The notes: generated by a model from the letters alone, not told the origin. 13,751 nt of DNA from SVKR01 sp963649145 (GCA_963649145.1 CAVJGI010000058.1:1-13751); one strand, 5' to 3'. Numbered from the stretch's first letter, positions 7,328 to 13,751 are shown. Made by a program: numbers and translations.

Positions 7328-8218
7328 TCACTTTCTCAGCTTGGGATCGAGCGCGTCGCGCAGGCCGTCGCCCAGAAGGTTCGCCGCCAGCACCGTCAGC
7401 GCGATGAAAACGCCGGGGAAGATGATCATATAGGGGCAGCTCATGATATAGTTCCGTGCGCCGGAGAGCAGCGCGCCCCACTCCGGCGTGGGCGGCTTGA
7501 CGCCGAGTCCGATATAGCTCAGCGACGCCGCCATGGTGATGTTGTCGCCGATGCCCATGGTGAGGCAGACGATCATCGGGGAGCAGGTGTTCGGCAGCAG
7601 GTGGCGGAACATGACGGACATGCGCGAGCAGTTGATCCCCTCGCACGCCTCCAGATATTCCGCGCTGCGCTCCGAGAGGATCTGGGCGCGCATAATGCGC
7701 ACGCTCGCGGGCACCTGACTGATGGAGAGCGCGAGCACGGTGTTCACAAAGCCGTCGCCCAGCGCGACGGAGACGATGATGCAGAGAAGCACGCTCGGCA
7801 GCGCGCTCAGCACGTCCATGGCGCGCATGATGATCGTCTCGACCCAGCCGCCGAAATAACCGGCGAAGCAGCCGAGCACGATGGCGACGACCGTGGAGAA
7901 GATCGACGCGGCAAAGCCGAGCGCCAGCGAGTAGCGTCCGCCGTAAAGCAGGCGGGAGAAGAGGTCGCGGCCCATCTGGTCCGTGCCCATGATGTGGGCG
8001 GCGGAGGGCGGCTGCTTCATGGCCTTCAGGTCCGGCTCATTCGGTCCGTAAGGGGCGATGACCGGCGCCAAAAGCGAGAGCAGGATGATGAGCACGAGCA
8101 AAACGGCGCCGAACTTCGCGGCGGGAGAGCGGACCGTGCCCTTCAGGATGTCGAGGAGCATCGAGGGCTTCTTGATCTTTTCGCCCTGCGGGGCGGGTCT
8201 GGTTTTCTGTTCCGTCAT
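7328..8218 (-). CDS. Opp/Dpp-type importer permease, OppC/DppC family
   Basis: A 296-residue inner-membrane permease with a charged N-terminal tail, a first helix at about 36-56, and the family hallmark HIMGTDQMGRDLFSRLLYGGR (75-95) before the core domain. The EAA coupling loop that contacts an ATPase is AEYLEACEGINCSRMSVMFRHLLPN (186-210 region, EAC at 190-192); the second Ala of EAA is Cys here. It ends with the usual LLGDGLRDALDPKLR. About six helices form half the channel, with the OppB-like subunit making the other half. A GGAAGGAG ribosome site lies in the end of the preceding gene, 13 bases before this ATG, which is a little far. The stop codon of that gene is 9 bases away. Confidence 0.95.
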   Translation of the reverse strand: MTEQKTRPAPQGEKIKKPSMLLDILKGTVRSPAAKFGAVLLVLIILLSLLAPVIAPYGPNEPDLKAMKQPPSAAHIMGTDQMGRDLFSRLLYGGRYSLALGFAASIFSTVVAIVLGCFAGYFGGWVETIIMRAMDVLSALPSVLLCIIVSVALGDGFVNTVLALSISQVPASVRIMRAQILSERSAEYLEACEGINCSRMSVMFRHLLPNTCSPMIVCLTMGIGDNITMAASLSYIGLGVKPPTPEWGALLSGARNYIMSCPYMIIFPGVFIALTVLAANLLGDGLRDALDPKLRK

Positions 8219-8227
8219 CGTCTTTTC

Positions 8228-9169
8228 TCAACTCCTTCCGCTCGCGAATTTGGCTTTGACGCGCGGGTCCACCGCGGCGTAAGTCAGGTCCACCGCCAGC
8301 ATGATCAGGGAGATGACCACCGCGAAGAAGAGCACGCAGGCGCGCACCGCGGGGTAATCGCGCGTATTGATGGCGGTCAGCAGATAGAGTCCGACGCCGG
8401 GGATGGAGAAGATGGACTCGATGACCGGGCTTCCGGCGATGACCGCCGCGAGGATGCGCCCGATGTTCGTGATGGTGGGCATCAGCGCGTTCGGGAGCAT
8501 GTGCTTATAGATCACAGTGCTTTCCTTCAGACCCTTGGCGCGGGCGGTCGTGATATAGTCCGCGCGCAGGACCTCCACGATGCTGTTGCGTCCGAAGCGC
8601 GCGTTCACGGCGATGCCGGTGATGGCGCTCGCGATGATGGGCATGATGTAGCACTGCCATGTGTCGATGCCGTAGTTCGGCAGGATCTGGAGCTTGGCGG
8701 AGAAGAGAATGATCATCATCAGCGCCACCCAGAAGTTCGGCGCGGCGATGAAGATCATCGCGATCGCCATGACGAGCGAATCCTGCCAGCGGCCGGCGTG
8801 GACGCCGGCGAAAATGCCCATCAGCAGTCCGATGACGAGGTTGATGACCATGGCGGAGAGCCCGATGATCAGCGTGTAGGGCATGCGGTTGGCGAGCTCC
8901 CGGAACACGGGAGTTCCGTAAGTCCACGAATTTCCGAAGTCAAAGCGCAGGAAGGTCTTGTACATAAAGTCGCCGAGCTGGACCAGATAGGGCCGGTCGA
9001 TGCCCAGCTTGGCTGCCATGGCAGCCTTTTCCTCCACGGTGGCGTTCGCGCCCATCAGCGCGTCCGTCGGGTCCGCGGGGGTGAAATAGAGCACGGTGAA
9101 GATCAAAAACGCGGTCACGATCACGATCAGCACCGTTGCCAGAAGGCGTCGCAGAATAAATTTTCCCAT
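8228..9169 (-). CDS. Opp/Dpp-type importer permease, OppB/DppB family
   Basis: A 313-residue inner-membrane permease. It starts MGKFILRRLL and runs into a first helix, followed by the extracytoplasmic region with PADPTDAL and the KLGIDRPYLVQLGDF segment typical of this family, then the six-helix core. The EAA loop reads ADYITTARAKGLKESTVIYKHMLPN (about 203-227), close to consensus, and the C-terminus has AVDLTYAAVDPRVK. I chose the ATG at 9169 rather than an in-frame TTG at 9175: GAGGAG (9178-9183) is 8 bases from the ATG but only 2 from the TTG. It is the second gene of the operon, about 100 bases after the binding-protein gene and separated from it by a strong hairpin. Confidence 0.94.
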   Translation of the reverse strand: MGKFILRRLLATVLIVIVTAFLIFTVLYFTPADPTDALMGANATVEEKAAMAAKLGIDRPYLVQLGDFMYKTFLRFDFGNSWTYGTPVFRELANRMPYTLIIGLSAMVINLVIGLLMGIFAGVHAGRWQDSLVMAIAMIFIAAPNFWVALMMIILFSAKLQILPNYGIDTWQCYIMPIIASAITGIAVNARFGRNSIVEVLRADYITTARAKGLKESTVIYKHMLPNALMPTITNIGRILAAVIAGSPVIESIFSIPGVGLYLLTAINTRDYPAVRACVLFFAVVISLIMLAVDLTYAAVDPRVKAKFASGRS

Positions 9170-9177
9170 AGTCAAAA

Positions 9178-9183
9178 CTCCTC
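9178..9183 (-). promoter_or_regulatory. Ribosome binding site deciding the OppB-type permease start
   Basis: GAGGAG on the minus strand lies 8 bases before the ATG at 9169. The upstream TTG (9175) would leave only 2 bases, so the ATG is the likely start. Confidence 0.8.
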
Positions 9184-9226
9184 AAACAAGCAGAGAGCTG
9201 GGGTCGGCGCTTTTATATCCTAGAGA

Positions 9227-9253
9227 CCCTCCCCGGCAAAAAGCCGGGGAGGG
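9227..9253 (-). terminator. Intra-operon hairpin after the binding-protein gene
   Basis: CCCTCCCCGGC (9227-9237) pairs perfectly with GCCGGGGAGGG (9243-9253) around AAAAA. On the minus strand no T-run follows the stem, so full termination is unlikely. The position, 20 bases past the binding-protein stop and before the permease genes, fits a partial terminator or a 3'-end stabiliser. Either would raise binding-protein mRNA above that of the membrane subunits, as is common in such operons. Confidence 0.75.
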
Positions 9254-9273
9254 CTTTGGTCGCGGGGATAAGC

Positions 9274-10893
9274 TCAGACGTTATACTCGCAGCAGTGCGG
9301 CAGGATGACGCTGTCCCAGTAATAGAAGCCGGTGACAACGTTGCTCGCAACGGCGGAGGAGTTCATGTACATCAGGACGTAGTGGTAGCCCATCTCGGTG
9401 ATGTACTCATAGATGGCGGTCAGGTTCTCCGGCGTGTGGGTCGCGGCGGAGTTGGCCTTGCCGAACAGCTCCCAGAGCTTCTCGTCCACGACGAAGCCGT
9501 TGGAGTATTCGCCGCCGAAGTCGGTGGTGTTGTAGAGGCGGTTCATGGAGTTGACGATGAAGGAGCCGCCGGCGTTCGTGATGTTGATGTCCCACTTGCT
9601 GGAGTCGGTGGAGTAAGCGCTCTGGATGGCGCTGTCGATCGTCTCGATCTCGCACTTGACGCCGATCGCCTCCCAGAAGACCTGAACCATCTCGGCGATG
9701 TTCTTATACGCCTCCTCGCTGAGGCAGGTCATGTGCAGGGTGCGTCCGTCGTAGCCGCTCGCCTTCAGGAGCTCGGCAGCCTTCTCCGTGTCGTAGGTGT
9801 TGTAATAGGTCTCCATGTTCTCCCAGTCCTTCACATAGTCCGGGGAGGCGGGGGAGCCGTAAGCCACCGTCGGGGAGGAGCCGTTGATGATGGTGGAGAG
9901 TGCGGCGGAGTCGATGGCATAGAACAGCGCCTTGCGCATGTCGGCGCTCGGAATGGTCTCGCAGTTCACGAGCAGAACGTAGATCTCGTTCGTCGGAACG
10001 GAGGCAGTGAAATACTTGGAATCGGCGGCGAACTGCTCAAAGTTCTCCGCGGGGACGTTGGAGCTGATGTCCAGAGAGCCGTTCTGGAGACCGACGACGT
10101 TCTGCGCGCCCTCGGTGACGATGTTATAGACGATGCGGTCGGCGTTCTGCTGGCGCATAGCGGTCGGCTCGGCGTTCCAGTAGTCCTCGTTGACCTCGAC
10201 GACGATCTTGGAGCCGCTGACGTATTCGACCAGCTTATACGGACCGGTGGCGACCGGCGCGGTGGCGAACTTGTCCTGATCCCACGCCGCGCGGGTGTAG
10301 AGCTGGACGTTGCAGAGCACGTGGTCCAGACCGGCGACGGCGGTGTTGGGGCCGTTGAAGGTCATGATGAGCGTGGTGTCGTCCTTGGCTTCGATGCTCT
10401 TGAAGTTGTTGAACTTCACGGCGAAGCCGGAGTTTACGTAGTTTTCATAGCAGAACACGACATCCTCGGCGGTCAGGGCGTTGCCCTCCCAGTCCTTCAC
10501 GTTGTCGTGGATCTTGATCTCCCAAGTCGTGTCGTCGATCTCGGTGTAGCCGGTGGCGACGTTCGGGACGTACTCGCCGTCGATGAAGTCGAACAGGGTG
10601 TCATAGATGGCGGCGTAGGAGATCTTGCGCTGGTTGCCCTTGGAGTCCCACGGGAGCATGTTCACGGGGTCAGCGGGCAGGGCGAAGGTAACTTCGTCGA
10701 TGCGGCCGTTGCCGTCCGCGTCGCGGGAGGCGGCGGGCTGGTCGGTCTTGCCGGGCTGGTCGTCGGTCTTGCCGGGCTGGTCGTTGTTTCCACTCGGAGT
10801 CTGGGTGTTCGACGGGGTCGTTGTCCCGCCGCCGCACGCCACGAGCGCAAAGCACATGACGAGCGCAAGGATCAGAGCGATGAGCTTTTTCAT
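9274..10893 (-). CDS. Substrate-binding lipoprotein of the Opp/Dpp-type importer
   Basis: A 539-residue family 5 solute-binding protein (SBP_bac_5). It has a lipoprotein signal peptide with the lipobox LVAC (Cys20 lipidated) and a low-complexity linker (21-57) containing repeated DQPGKTD units. An acidic DADGNGRIDE segment (58-67) looks like half of a calcium-binding loop. The mature domain starts near EVTFALP, and the typical AIYDTLFDF (95-103 region) and AEDVVFCYENY segments follow. The ATG at 10893 is chosen because the signal peptide begins there and AGGGAG lies 7 bases upstream; an in-frame extension of 31 residues has neither. The protein should sit outside the membrane and deliver substrate to the permeases. 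Peptide is the default guess, but relatives bind sugars, opines, nickel or heme. It is the first gene of the operon. Confidence 0.94.
   Translation of the reverse strand: MKKLIALILALVMCFALVACGGGTTTPSNTQTPSGNNDQPGKTDDQPGKTDQPAASRDADGNGRIDEVTFALPADPVNMLPWDSKGNQRKISYAAIYDTLFDFIDGEYVPNVATGYTEIDDTTWEIKIHDNVKDWEGNALTAEDVVFCYENYVNSGFAVKFNNFKSIEAKDDTTLIMTFNGPNTAVAGLDHVLCNVQLYTRAAWDQDKFATAPVATGPYKLVEYVSGSKIVVEVNEDYWNAEPTAMRQQNADRIVYNIVTEGAQNVVGLQNGSLDISSNVPAENFEQFAADSKYFTASVPTNEIYVLLVNCETIPSADMRKALFYAIDSAALSTIINGSSPTVAYGSPASPDYVKDWENMETYYNTYDTEKAAELLKASGYDGRTLHMTCLSEEAYKNIAEMVQVFWEAIGVKCEIETIDSAIQSAYSTDSSKWDINITNAGGSFIVNSMNRLYNTTDFGGEYSNGFVVDEKLWELFGKANSAATHTPENLTAIYEYITEMGYHYVLMYMNSSAVASNVVTGFYYWDSVILPHCCEYNV
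10735..10785 (-). repeat. Short tandem repeat inside the binding-protein linker
   Basis: The unit GGGCTGGTC(GTC)GGTCTTGCC occurs about two and a half times, with one unit three bases shorter. It encodes the repeated DQPGKTD segments of the linker between the lipidated Cys and the binding domain. Such in-frame units can expand or contract without a frameshift and would only change linker length. Confidence 0.7.
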
Positions 10894-10957
10894 TTTGTTC
10901 TCCCTTTCAAAAATGATTTTTAGCCGCACCAGCGTGTGATTCGCGGCTTCATTCATA

Positions 10958-10986
10958 ATATTGCACAAAAGAACCCGCAAAATCAA
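10958..10986 (-). promoter_or_regulatory. Putative promoter of the importer/hydrolase operon
   Basis: On the minus strand TTGATT (10981-10986) is followed after 17 bases by CAATAT (10958-10963), which overlaps TATTAT (10955-10960) at a longer spacing. The transcript would have a leader of roughly 55-60 bases, including a small AGCCGC...GCGGCT hairpin (10922-10948). A second candidate is the extended -10 TTGCATAAT (minus strand, 10995-11000 region) with no good -35. If that one is used, the palindrome at 11013-11039 overlaps its -35 position. Confidence 0.4.
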
Positions 10987-11012
10987 GGGCTCTGATTATG
11001 CAAAAATCCAGC

Positions 11013-11039
11013 CCATTTATTCGCGCCGGAAATAAATGG
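11013..11039. promoter_or_regulatory. Palindrome 1 in the divergent intergenic region, possible operator
   Basis: CCATTTATT (11013-11021) and AATAAATGG (11031-11039) form a perfect 9-base inverted repeat with a 9-base spacer. The second palindrome 60 bases further on has the same 9-9-9 architecture and the same TTATT...AATAA inner edges. It lies upstream of the main minus-strand promoter candidate, where a dimeric regulator could bind. No T-run follows, so it is not a terminator. Confidence 0.55.
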
Positions 11040-11072
11040 CGCATTTCGCGCGGAAATCGCCCCACTTCCGGC

Positions 11073-11099
11073 GGACTTATTCGGAAGAAAAATAAGTCC
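11073..11099. promoter_or_regulatory. Palindrome 2 in the divergent intergenic region, possible operator
   Basis: GGACTTATT (11073-11081) and AATAAGTCC (11091-11099) form a perfect 9-base inverted repeat with a 9-base spacer. It is exactly 60 bases from palindrome 1 and ends 15 bases before the -35 element of the plus-strand promoter. This suits an activator, or a looping pair with palindrome 1. Confidence 0.55.
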
Positions 11100-11114
11100 C
11101 GGAGGGAATTTGAA

Positions 11115-11144
11115 TTGATTTGCCGCCGCGCCCTGCGATAAAAT
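11115..11144 (+). promoter_or_regulatory. Putative promoter of the esterase-RCC1 gene
   Basis: TTGATT (11115-11120) and TAAAAT (11139-11144) are separated by 18 bases, with a TG upstream of the -10. Initiation near 11151 would leave a leader of about 30 bases, ending in the AGGGAGGA ribosome site at 11162-11169. The stretch is AT-rich compared with its surroundings. Confidence 0.5.
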
Positions 11145-11180
11145 GAAAGCAACAAAACTACAGGGAGGACGAGCGCCCAC

Positions 11181-13505
11181 ATGGAGCCTTACACCAACAT
11201 TCAGAGCATCATCGCCTTCACCGAGATCCTGCCGGACGGCCAGCGCTGCACCGCCGCGATCGTGCGCTATGCCGACGCGCTGGACGCGCGGAGCCTCACG
11301 AAGCAAAGCTTCACCGTCGCCGGGCGGACCGTCACGGACGTTTACGCCGGCTTAAAGCCCGCGCGCGGTCATCGCGGCGGCGGGAACTACGCCGTCATAG
11401 AGCTGGACCCGGACGAGCCCGCGGCGGACACGCTGACGCCCATCCCCGGAACGAACCGCGCCCGGCGCGGCGCGCTCACGCTCTCCGTGCGCCAGACCGA
11501 GCCGCTGCGCAGCTGCTCCGGCGCGATCCTGCCCGCATGGGATACGCCGCGGGAAAGCGACCGGGAAGTGAACGCCATCGCGGACGAGTTTGAAAAGCTG
11601 ACCTATCACGACGCGGAGACCGGCATCGACATGCCCTACCGCCTCTACACGCCCGATCTCGCCCCCGGCGAGCAGGCGGGGCTCATCCTCTATTTCCACG
11701 GCGGCGCCGAGATGGGCGATGACAATGAAATGCCCCTGCTGCGCACGCAGGGCGCGTCCTGCTGGGCGGAGCCGGAGCAGCAGGCAAAGCACCGCTGCTT
11801 TATCCTCTCCCCGCAGTATCCCTTCCCGGAGCACAACTGGATCGACCCGGACACCTACGAGGCGGGCAAATACCTCCCCGTGGTCTATCGGCTCGTGCAG
11901 AGCTATGTGAAAAACTGCCCGATCGACACCGCGCGGCTCTACGCCTCCGGCATGTCCATGGGAGCTATGTGCTGCTGGCTCATCAATTACCGCTACCCGG
12001 ATATGTTCGCCGCCATGCTCTGCACGGTCGGGCAGGGCGACTATGAGCGCGTCGGCGTGCTGAAGGATAAGCCCATCTGGGCGTGGAACGCCGAAAACGA
12101 TGACAAGTCCGCCGAGGGGCTCGGCGAGATCATGAACAGCTTCGAGCTCGCCGGCGCGCGCGTCGTGCGCGAAACGTGCAGCGGCGCGGCGTCGATGGCG
12201 GAGCTGGAGGAATTTGCCCGCTGCTCGCTCGCAAAGCCGGGGCATATCCGCCACACCCAGTTCGCCGAGGGAACGCTCGGCGAGGAGTGGGCGCACTACG
12301 GCTGGAAGCAGGTCTACCCGAACCGCGTCGTGCGCGACTGGCTTTTGAGCCACCGCAACGCCGCTTACAGCGACCGCGAAGCACCGACTGCCATCGCCCA
12401 TGTGCTGACACCGCGGCGGCTCCCGTTTGACAAGCGCGTGCTTCAGGTCAGCGCCGGGAACCGCCACACGCTCGTGCTGACGGACGAGGGCGTGTTCGGC
12501 TGGGGCAGCAACGTGAACGGACAGCTCGGTGTCTCCCCGGAGGCGCTGCGCGCCACGGCGGGGAAAGCCGTCTGCGTCTACGCCGGCGGCGACGCCGCGA
12601 AGGTCTGCGCCGGAAACAATTTCTCCGCCATCCTGCTGAAAAACGGCACGGTGCTCACCTGCGGCGACAATGCCAAGGGACAGCTCGGCCGCGGCAGGGC
12701 GGGCGCGTTCATGGGACTGGAGCCCGTGCAGGGTCTCGACGAGGTGCAGGACATCGTCTGCGGCACGAATGTGCTGCTCGCGCTGCGGCGCGACGGCACG
12801 GTCTGGACCTGCGGCGACAACAGCACCGGTCAGCTCTGCGACGGGACCTATCTGAAGCGCTTCGCCGCAAAGCCCGCCCTGTTTGCCGACGGCAGCGTGA
12901 TGACCGGCGTCACCGCGATCCGCGCCGGGATGCGCACTTGGTTTGCCCTGCGCGATGACGGCACGGTCTGGGGCGCGGGCAACGGCGAATACGGTCAGCG
13001 CGGCGACGGCACGGAGGGTCACGGTCCCGCGCCGAAGGCGCCCGGTCTCGTCCTCTGTCCGGACGGCGCGCCGCTATGTGGCGCGGTCTCCATGGGCGCG
13101 GCGCGCTGCTGCTCCTTCGCTCTGATGGCGGACGGCACGGTCCGCGGCTGGGGCTGGAACCGCCACGGCGACCTCGGCATGGGCGACGACGTTTACCGCA
13201 TCCTGCCCGAACCGGTCCCCGCGCTGCGCGGCATCCGCGCCGTCGACTGCGGCATGAACCACTCCCTCGCGCTGGGCGCCGAGGGCGGCGTCTGGAGCTG
13301 GGGCTTCAACCATGGCATGGGCGAGGGCGTCCTCGGTCACGGCGACAAGCGCGACCGCGCGCTGCCGGAGCGCATCGCCGCGCTGCCCCCCATCGCCGCG
13401 ATCAGCGCCGGCTATAACTTCAGCCTCTTCCTCGACACGGAGGGCACCCTCTGGGGCTGCGGCTGCGCCAACCACGACCGCCTGCTCTCGCTGAGAGACA
13501 ACTGA
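11181..13505 (+). CDS. Esterase fused to a seven-repeat RCC1 propeller
   Basis: The 774-residue product has three parts. Residues 1 to about 135 resemble the Ig-like domain that precedes EstA-type esterases. Residues about 136-392 are an alpha/beta hydrolase with oxyanion HGG (173-175), nucleophile GMSMG (257-261, Ser259), a probable Asp307 or Asp308 after PIWAWNAEN, and a probable His372 in WAHYGWKQVYPN. From about 418 to the end there are seven RCC1 repeats with cores at 440, 493, 543, 598, 656, 706 and 759 (GWGSNVNGQLG, TCGDNAKGQLG and so on; period 50-58), enough for a complete propeller. No signal peptide or membrane segment is visible, although EstA-type relatives are often secreted. 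AGGGAGGA lies 11 bases before the ATG. It is divergent from the importer operon. RCC1 propellers usually bind proteins or nucleic acids; their role here is unknown. The ester substrate is also unknown. Confidence 0.9.
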   Translation: MEPYTNIQSIIAFTEILPDGQRCTAAIVRYADALDARSLTKQSFTVAGRTVTDVYAGLKPARGHRGGGNYAVIELDPDEPAADTLTPIPGTNRARRGALTLSVRQTEPLRSCSGAILPAWDTPRESDREVNAIADEFEKLTYHDAETGIDMPYRLYTPDLAPGEQAGLILYFHGGAEMGDDNEMPLLRTQGASCWAEPEQQAKHRCFILSPQYPFPEHNWIDPDTYEAGKYLPVVYRLVQSYVKNCPIDTARLYASGMSMGAMCCWLINYRYPDMFAAMLCTVGQGDYERVGVLKDKPIWAWNAENDDKSAEGLGEIMNSFELAGARVVRETCSGAASMAELEEFARCSLAKPGHIRHTQFAEGTLGEEWAHYGWKQVYPNRVVRDWLLSHRNAAYSDREAPTAIAHVLTPRRLPFDKRVLQVSAGNRHTLVLTDEGVFGWGSNVNGQLGVSPEALRATAGKAVCVYAGGDAAKVCAGNNFSAILLKNGTVLTCGDNAKGQLGRGRAGAFMGLEPVQGLDEVQDIVCGTNVLLALRRDGTVWTCGDNSTGQLCDGTYLKRFAAKPALFADGSVMTGVTAIRAGMRTWFALRDDGTVWGAGNGEYGQRGDGTEGHGPAPKAPGLVLCPDGAPLCGAVSMGAARCCSFALMADGTVRGWGWNRHGDLGMGDDVYRILPEPVPALRGIRAVDCGMNHSLALGAEGGVWSWGFNHGMGEGVLGHGDKRDRALPERIAALPPIAAISAGYNFSLFLDTEGTLWGCGCANHDRLLSLRDN

Positions 13506-13514
13506 AAAAAGGCA

Positions 13515-13549
13515 AACGCCGCCCGGATACAGAGCATCCGGGCGGTGTT
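13515..13549. terminator. Hairpin terminator after the esterase-RCC1 gene
   Basis: CCGCCCGGAT (13519-13528) pairs perfectly with ATCCGGGCGG (13536-13545) over a 7-base loop. The stem can be extended by AACG/TGTT with one G-T pair. It starts 10 bases after the stop codon, so it probably ends the plus-strand transcript, although the T-run on that strand is poor. On the minus strand the stem is followed by TTTGCCTTTTTT, so it may also stop transcripts entering from the right. Confidence 0.7.
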
Positions 13550-13575
13550 CGAGGGTGTCAAAAAAGTCATATCAA

Positions 13576-13666
13576 CGCGGCGAAGCCGCACAATTTAAAG
13601 GCCTCCCTGTGCAAGGGAGGCTGTCGGCCGAAGGCTGACTGGAGGGTTGTAAGCTCCCGGAATTGC
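13576..13666 (+). repeat. Palindromic intergenic repeat, copy B
   Basis: CGCGGCGAAGCCGC (13576-13589) is identical to the start of copy A. It is followed by a perfect GCCTCCCT/AGGGAGGC hairpin (13601-13608 and 13614-13621), a GTCGGCC...GGCTGAC stem, a GACTGGAGGG motif and GCTCCCGG (13653-13660). The modules, order and orientation are those of copy A at 136-240, but the loop and spacer sequences differ. The remaining bases to the right edge show a TATAAT at 13706-13711 without a good -35, and no complete gene. Confidence 0.7.
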
Positions 13667-13739
13667 CATGCTTGGCGTTTTCGGAAGTCCAGCAACAACC
13701 CCTTGTATAATACCCAACGAAGGAAAGGTTGGATAAAAG

Positions 13740-13751
13740 ATGTATAATGAG
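13740..13751 (+). CDS. Possible start of a gene cut by the window edge
   Basis: An ATG at 13740 is followed by only three further codons (Tyr, Asn, Glu) before the window ends. An AAGGAAAGG sequence about 11 bases upstream could be its ribosome site, and a TATAAT lies at 13706-13711. This is weak evidence for a plus-strand gene beginning here; nothing can be said of the product. Confidence 0.25.

Noticed and set aside
9170..9175. TTG at 9175 as the start of the OppB-type permease
   Set aside because: Only 2 bases separate it from the GAGGAG site. The ATG at 9169 has an ideal 8-base spacing and matches the family's usual start.
7058..9223. Very long plus-strand open frames opposite the importer genes, with similar ones at 1297-2454 and 9256-10923
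   Set aside because: They lie antisense to genes with clear family motifs and are rich in Arg, Asp and His as expected of shadow frames in GC-rich DNA. They show no domain or ribosome-site support.
10894..10986. A 31-residue N-terminal extension of the binding lipoprotein
   Set aside because: It would bury the signal peptide. The ATG at 10893 has AGGGAG at 7 bases, and the added segment overlaps the promoter candidate.
11013..11099. The intergenic palindromes as transcription terminators
   Set aside because: Neither is followed by a T-run on either strand, both have 9-base loops, and they lie upstream of the genes rather than after them.
10949..11182. A minus-strand frame of 77 codons with a hydrophobic start across the divergent intergenic region
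   Set aside because: It begins inside the ribosome-site region of the plus-strand gene, has no ribosome site of its own, and spans both palindromes and promoter candidates. A chance frame is more likely.
11352..13022. A 556-codon minus-strand open frame opposite the esterase-RCC1 gene
   Set aside because: The plus strand has catalytic motifs and seven regular repeats. The minus frame is low-complexity Ala/Arg/Val/Gly with no recognisable domain.

Overview
This GC-rich window looks like the chromosome of a Clostridia member, most likely an uncultured Oscillospiraceae/Ruminococcaceae-type gut bacterium. I infer this from three things: a lipoprotein signal peptide of the style common in that group, Gram-positive-type GGAG ribosome sites, and intergenic palindromic repeats of a kind I associate with that lineage. 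No rRNA, tRNA, CRISPR array, transposase or phage gene was seen.

Layout. Bases 1-490 carry no credible gene. They hold stacked inverted repeats, including two 39-base arms (1-39 and 282-320) facing each other. A minus-strand two-gene operon follows: an ABC exporter ATPase (2136-2849) and its membrane partner (547-2142), with a promoter near 2884-2912 and a terminator at 491-526.

The central block is a minus-strand operon read from 10893 down to 2962. Its order is a substrate-binding lipoprotein, two permeases and two ATPases of an oligopeptide/dipeptide-type (Opp/Dpp) ABC importer, a protein resembling the 2,4-diacetylphloroglucinol (DAPG)/phloretin hydrolase family, a serine esterase of the esterase D type, and a small four-helix membrane protein of unknown function. 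Most junctions are tight (a 1-base overlap to 50-base gaps), and a strong hairpin terminator sits at 2922-2955. A separate hairpin between the binding-protein gene and the first permease gene probably lets the binding protein be made in excess.

Divergent from this operon, on the plus strand, is one large gene (11181-13505). It encodes an Ig-like domain plus an alpha/beta-hydrolase esterase, fused to seven RCC1 repeats that should form one complete seven-bladed propeller, with no visible signal peptide. The 287-base divergent intergenic region holds promoter-like elements for both directions and two palindromes of identical architecture (9-base arm, 9-base spacer, 9-base arm) exactly 60 bases apart.

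Working hypothesis (inference): the central operon imports a small molecule and breaks it down inside the cell by carbon-carbon hydrolysis and ester hydrolysis. The divergent esterase-propeller protein may belong to the same response, under shared control through the paired palindromes. The substrate cannot be read from sequence; acylated phenolics are suggested only by the DAPG-hydrolase resemblance. The same palindromic repeat family occurs at both ends of the window in direct orientation.
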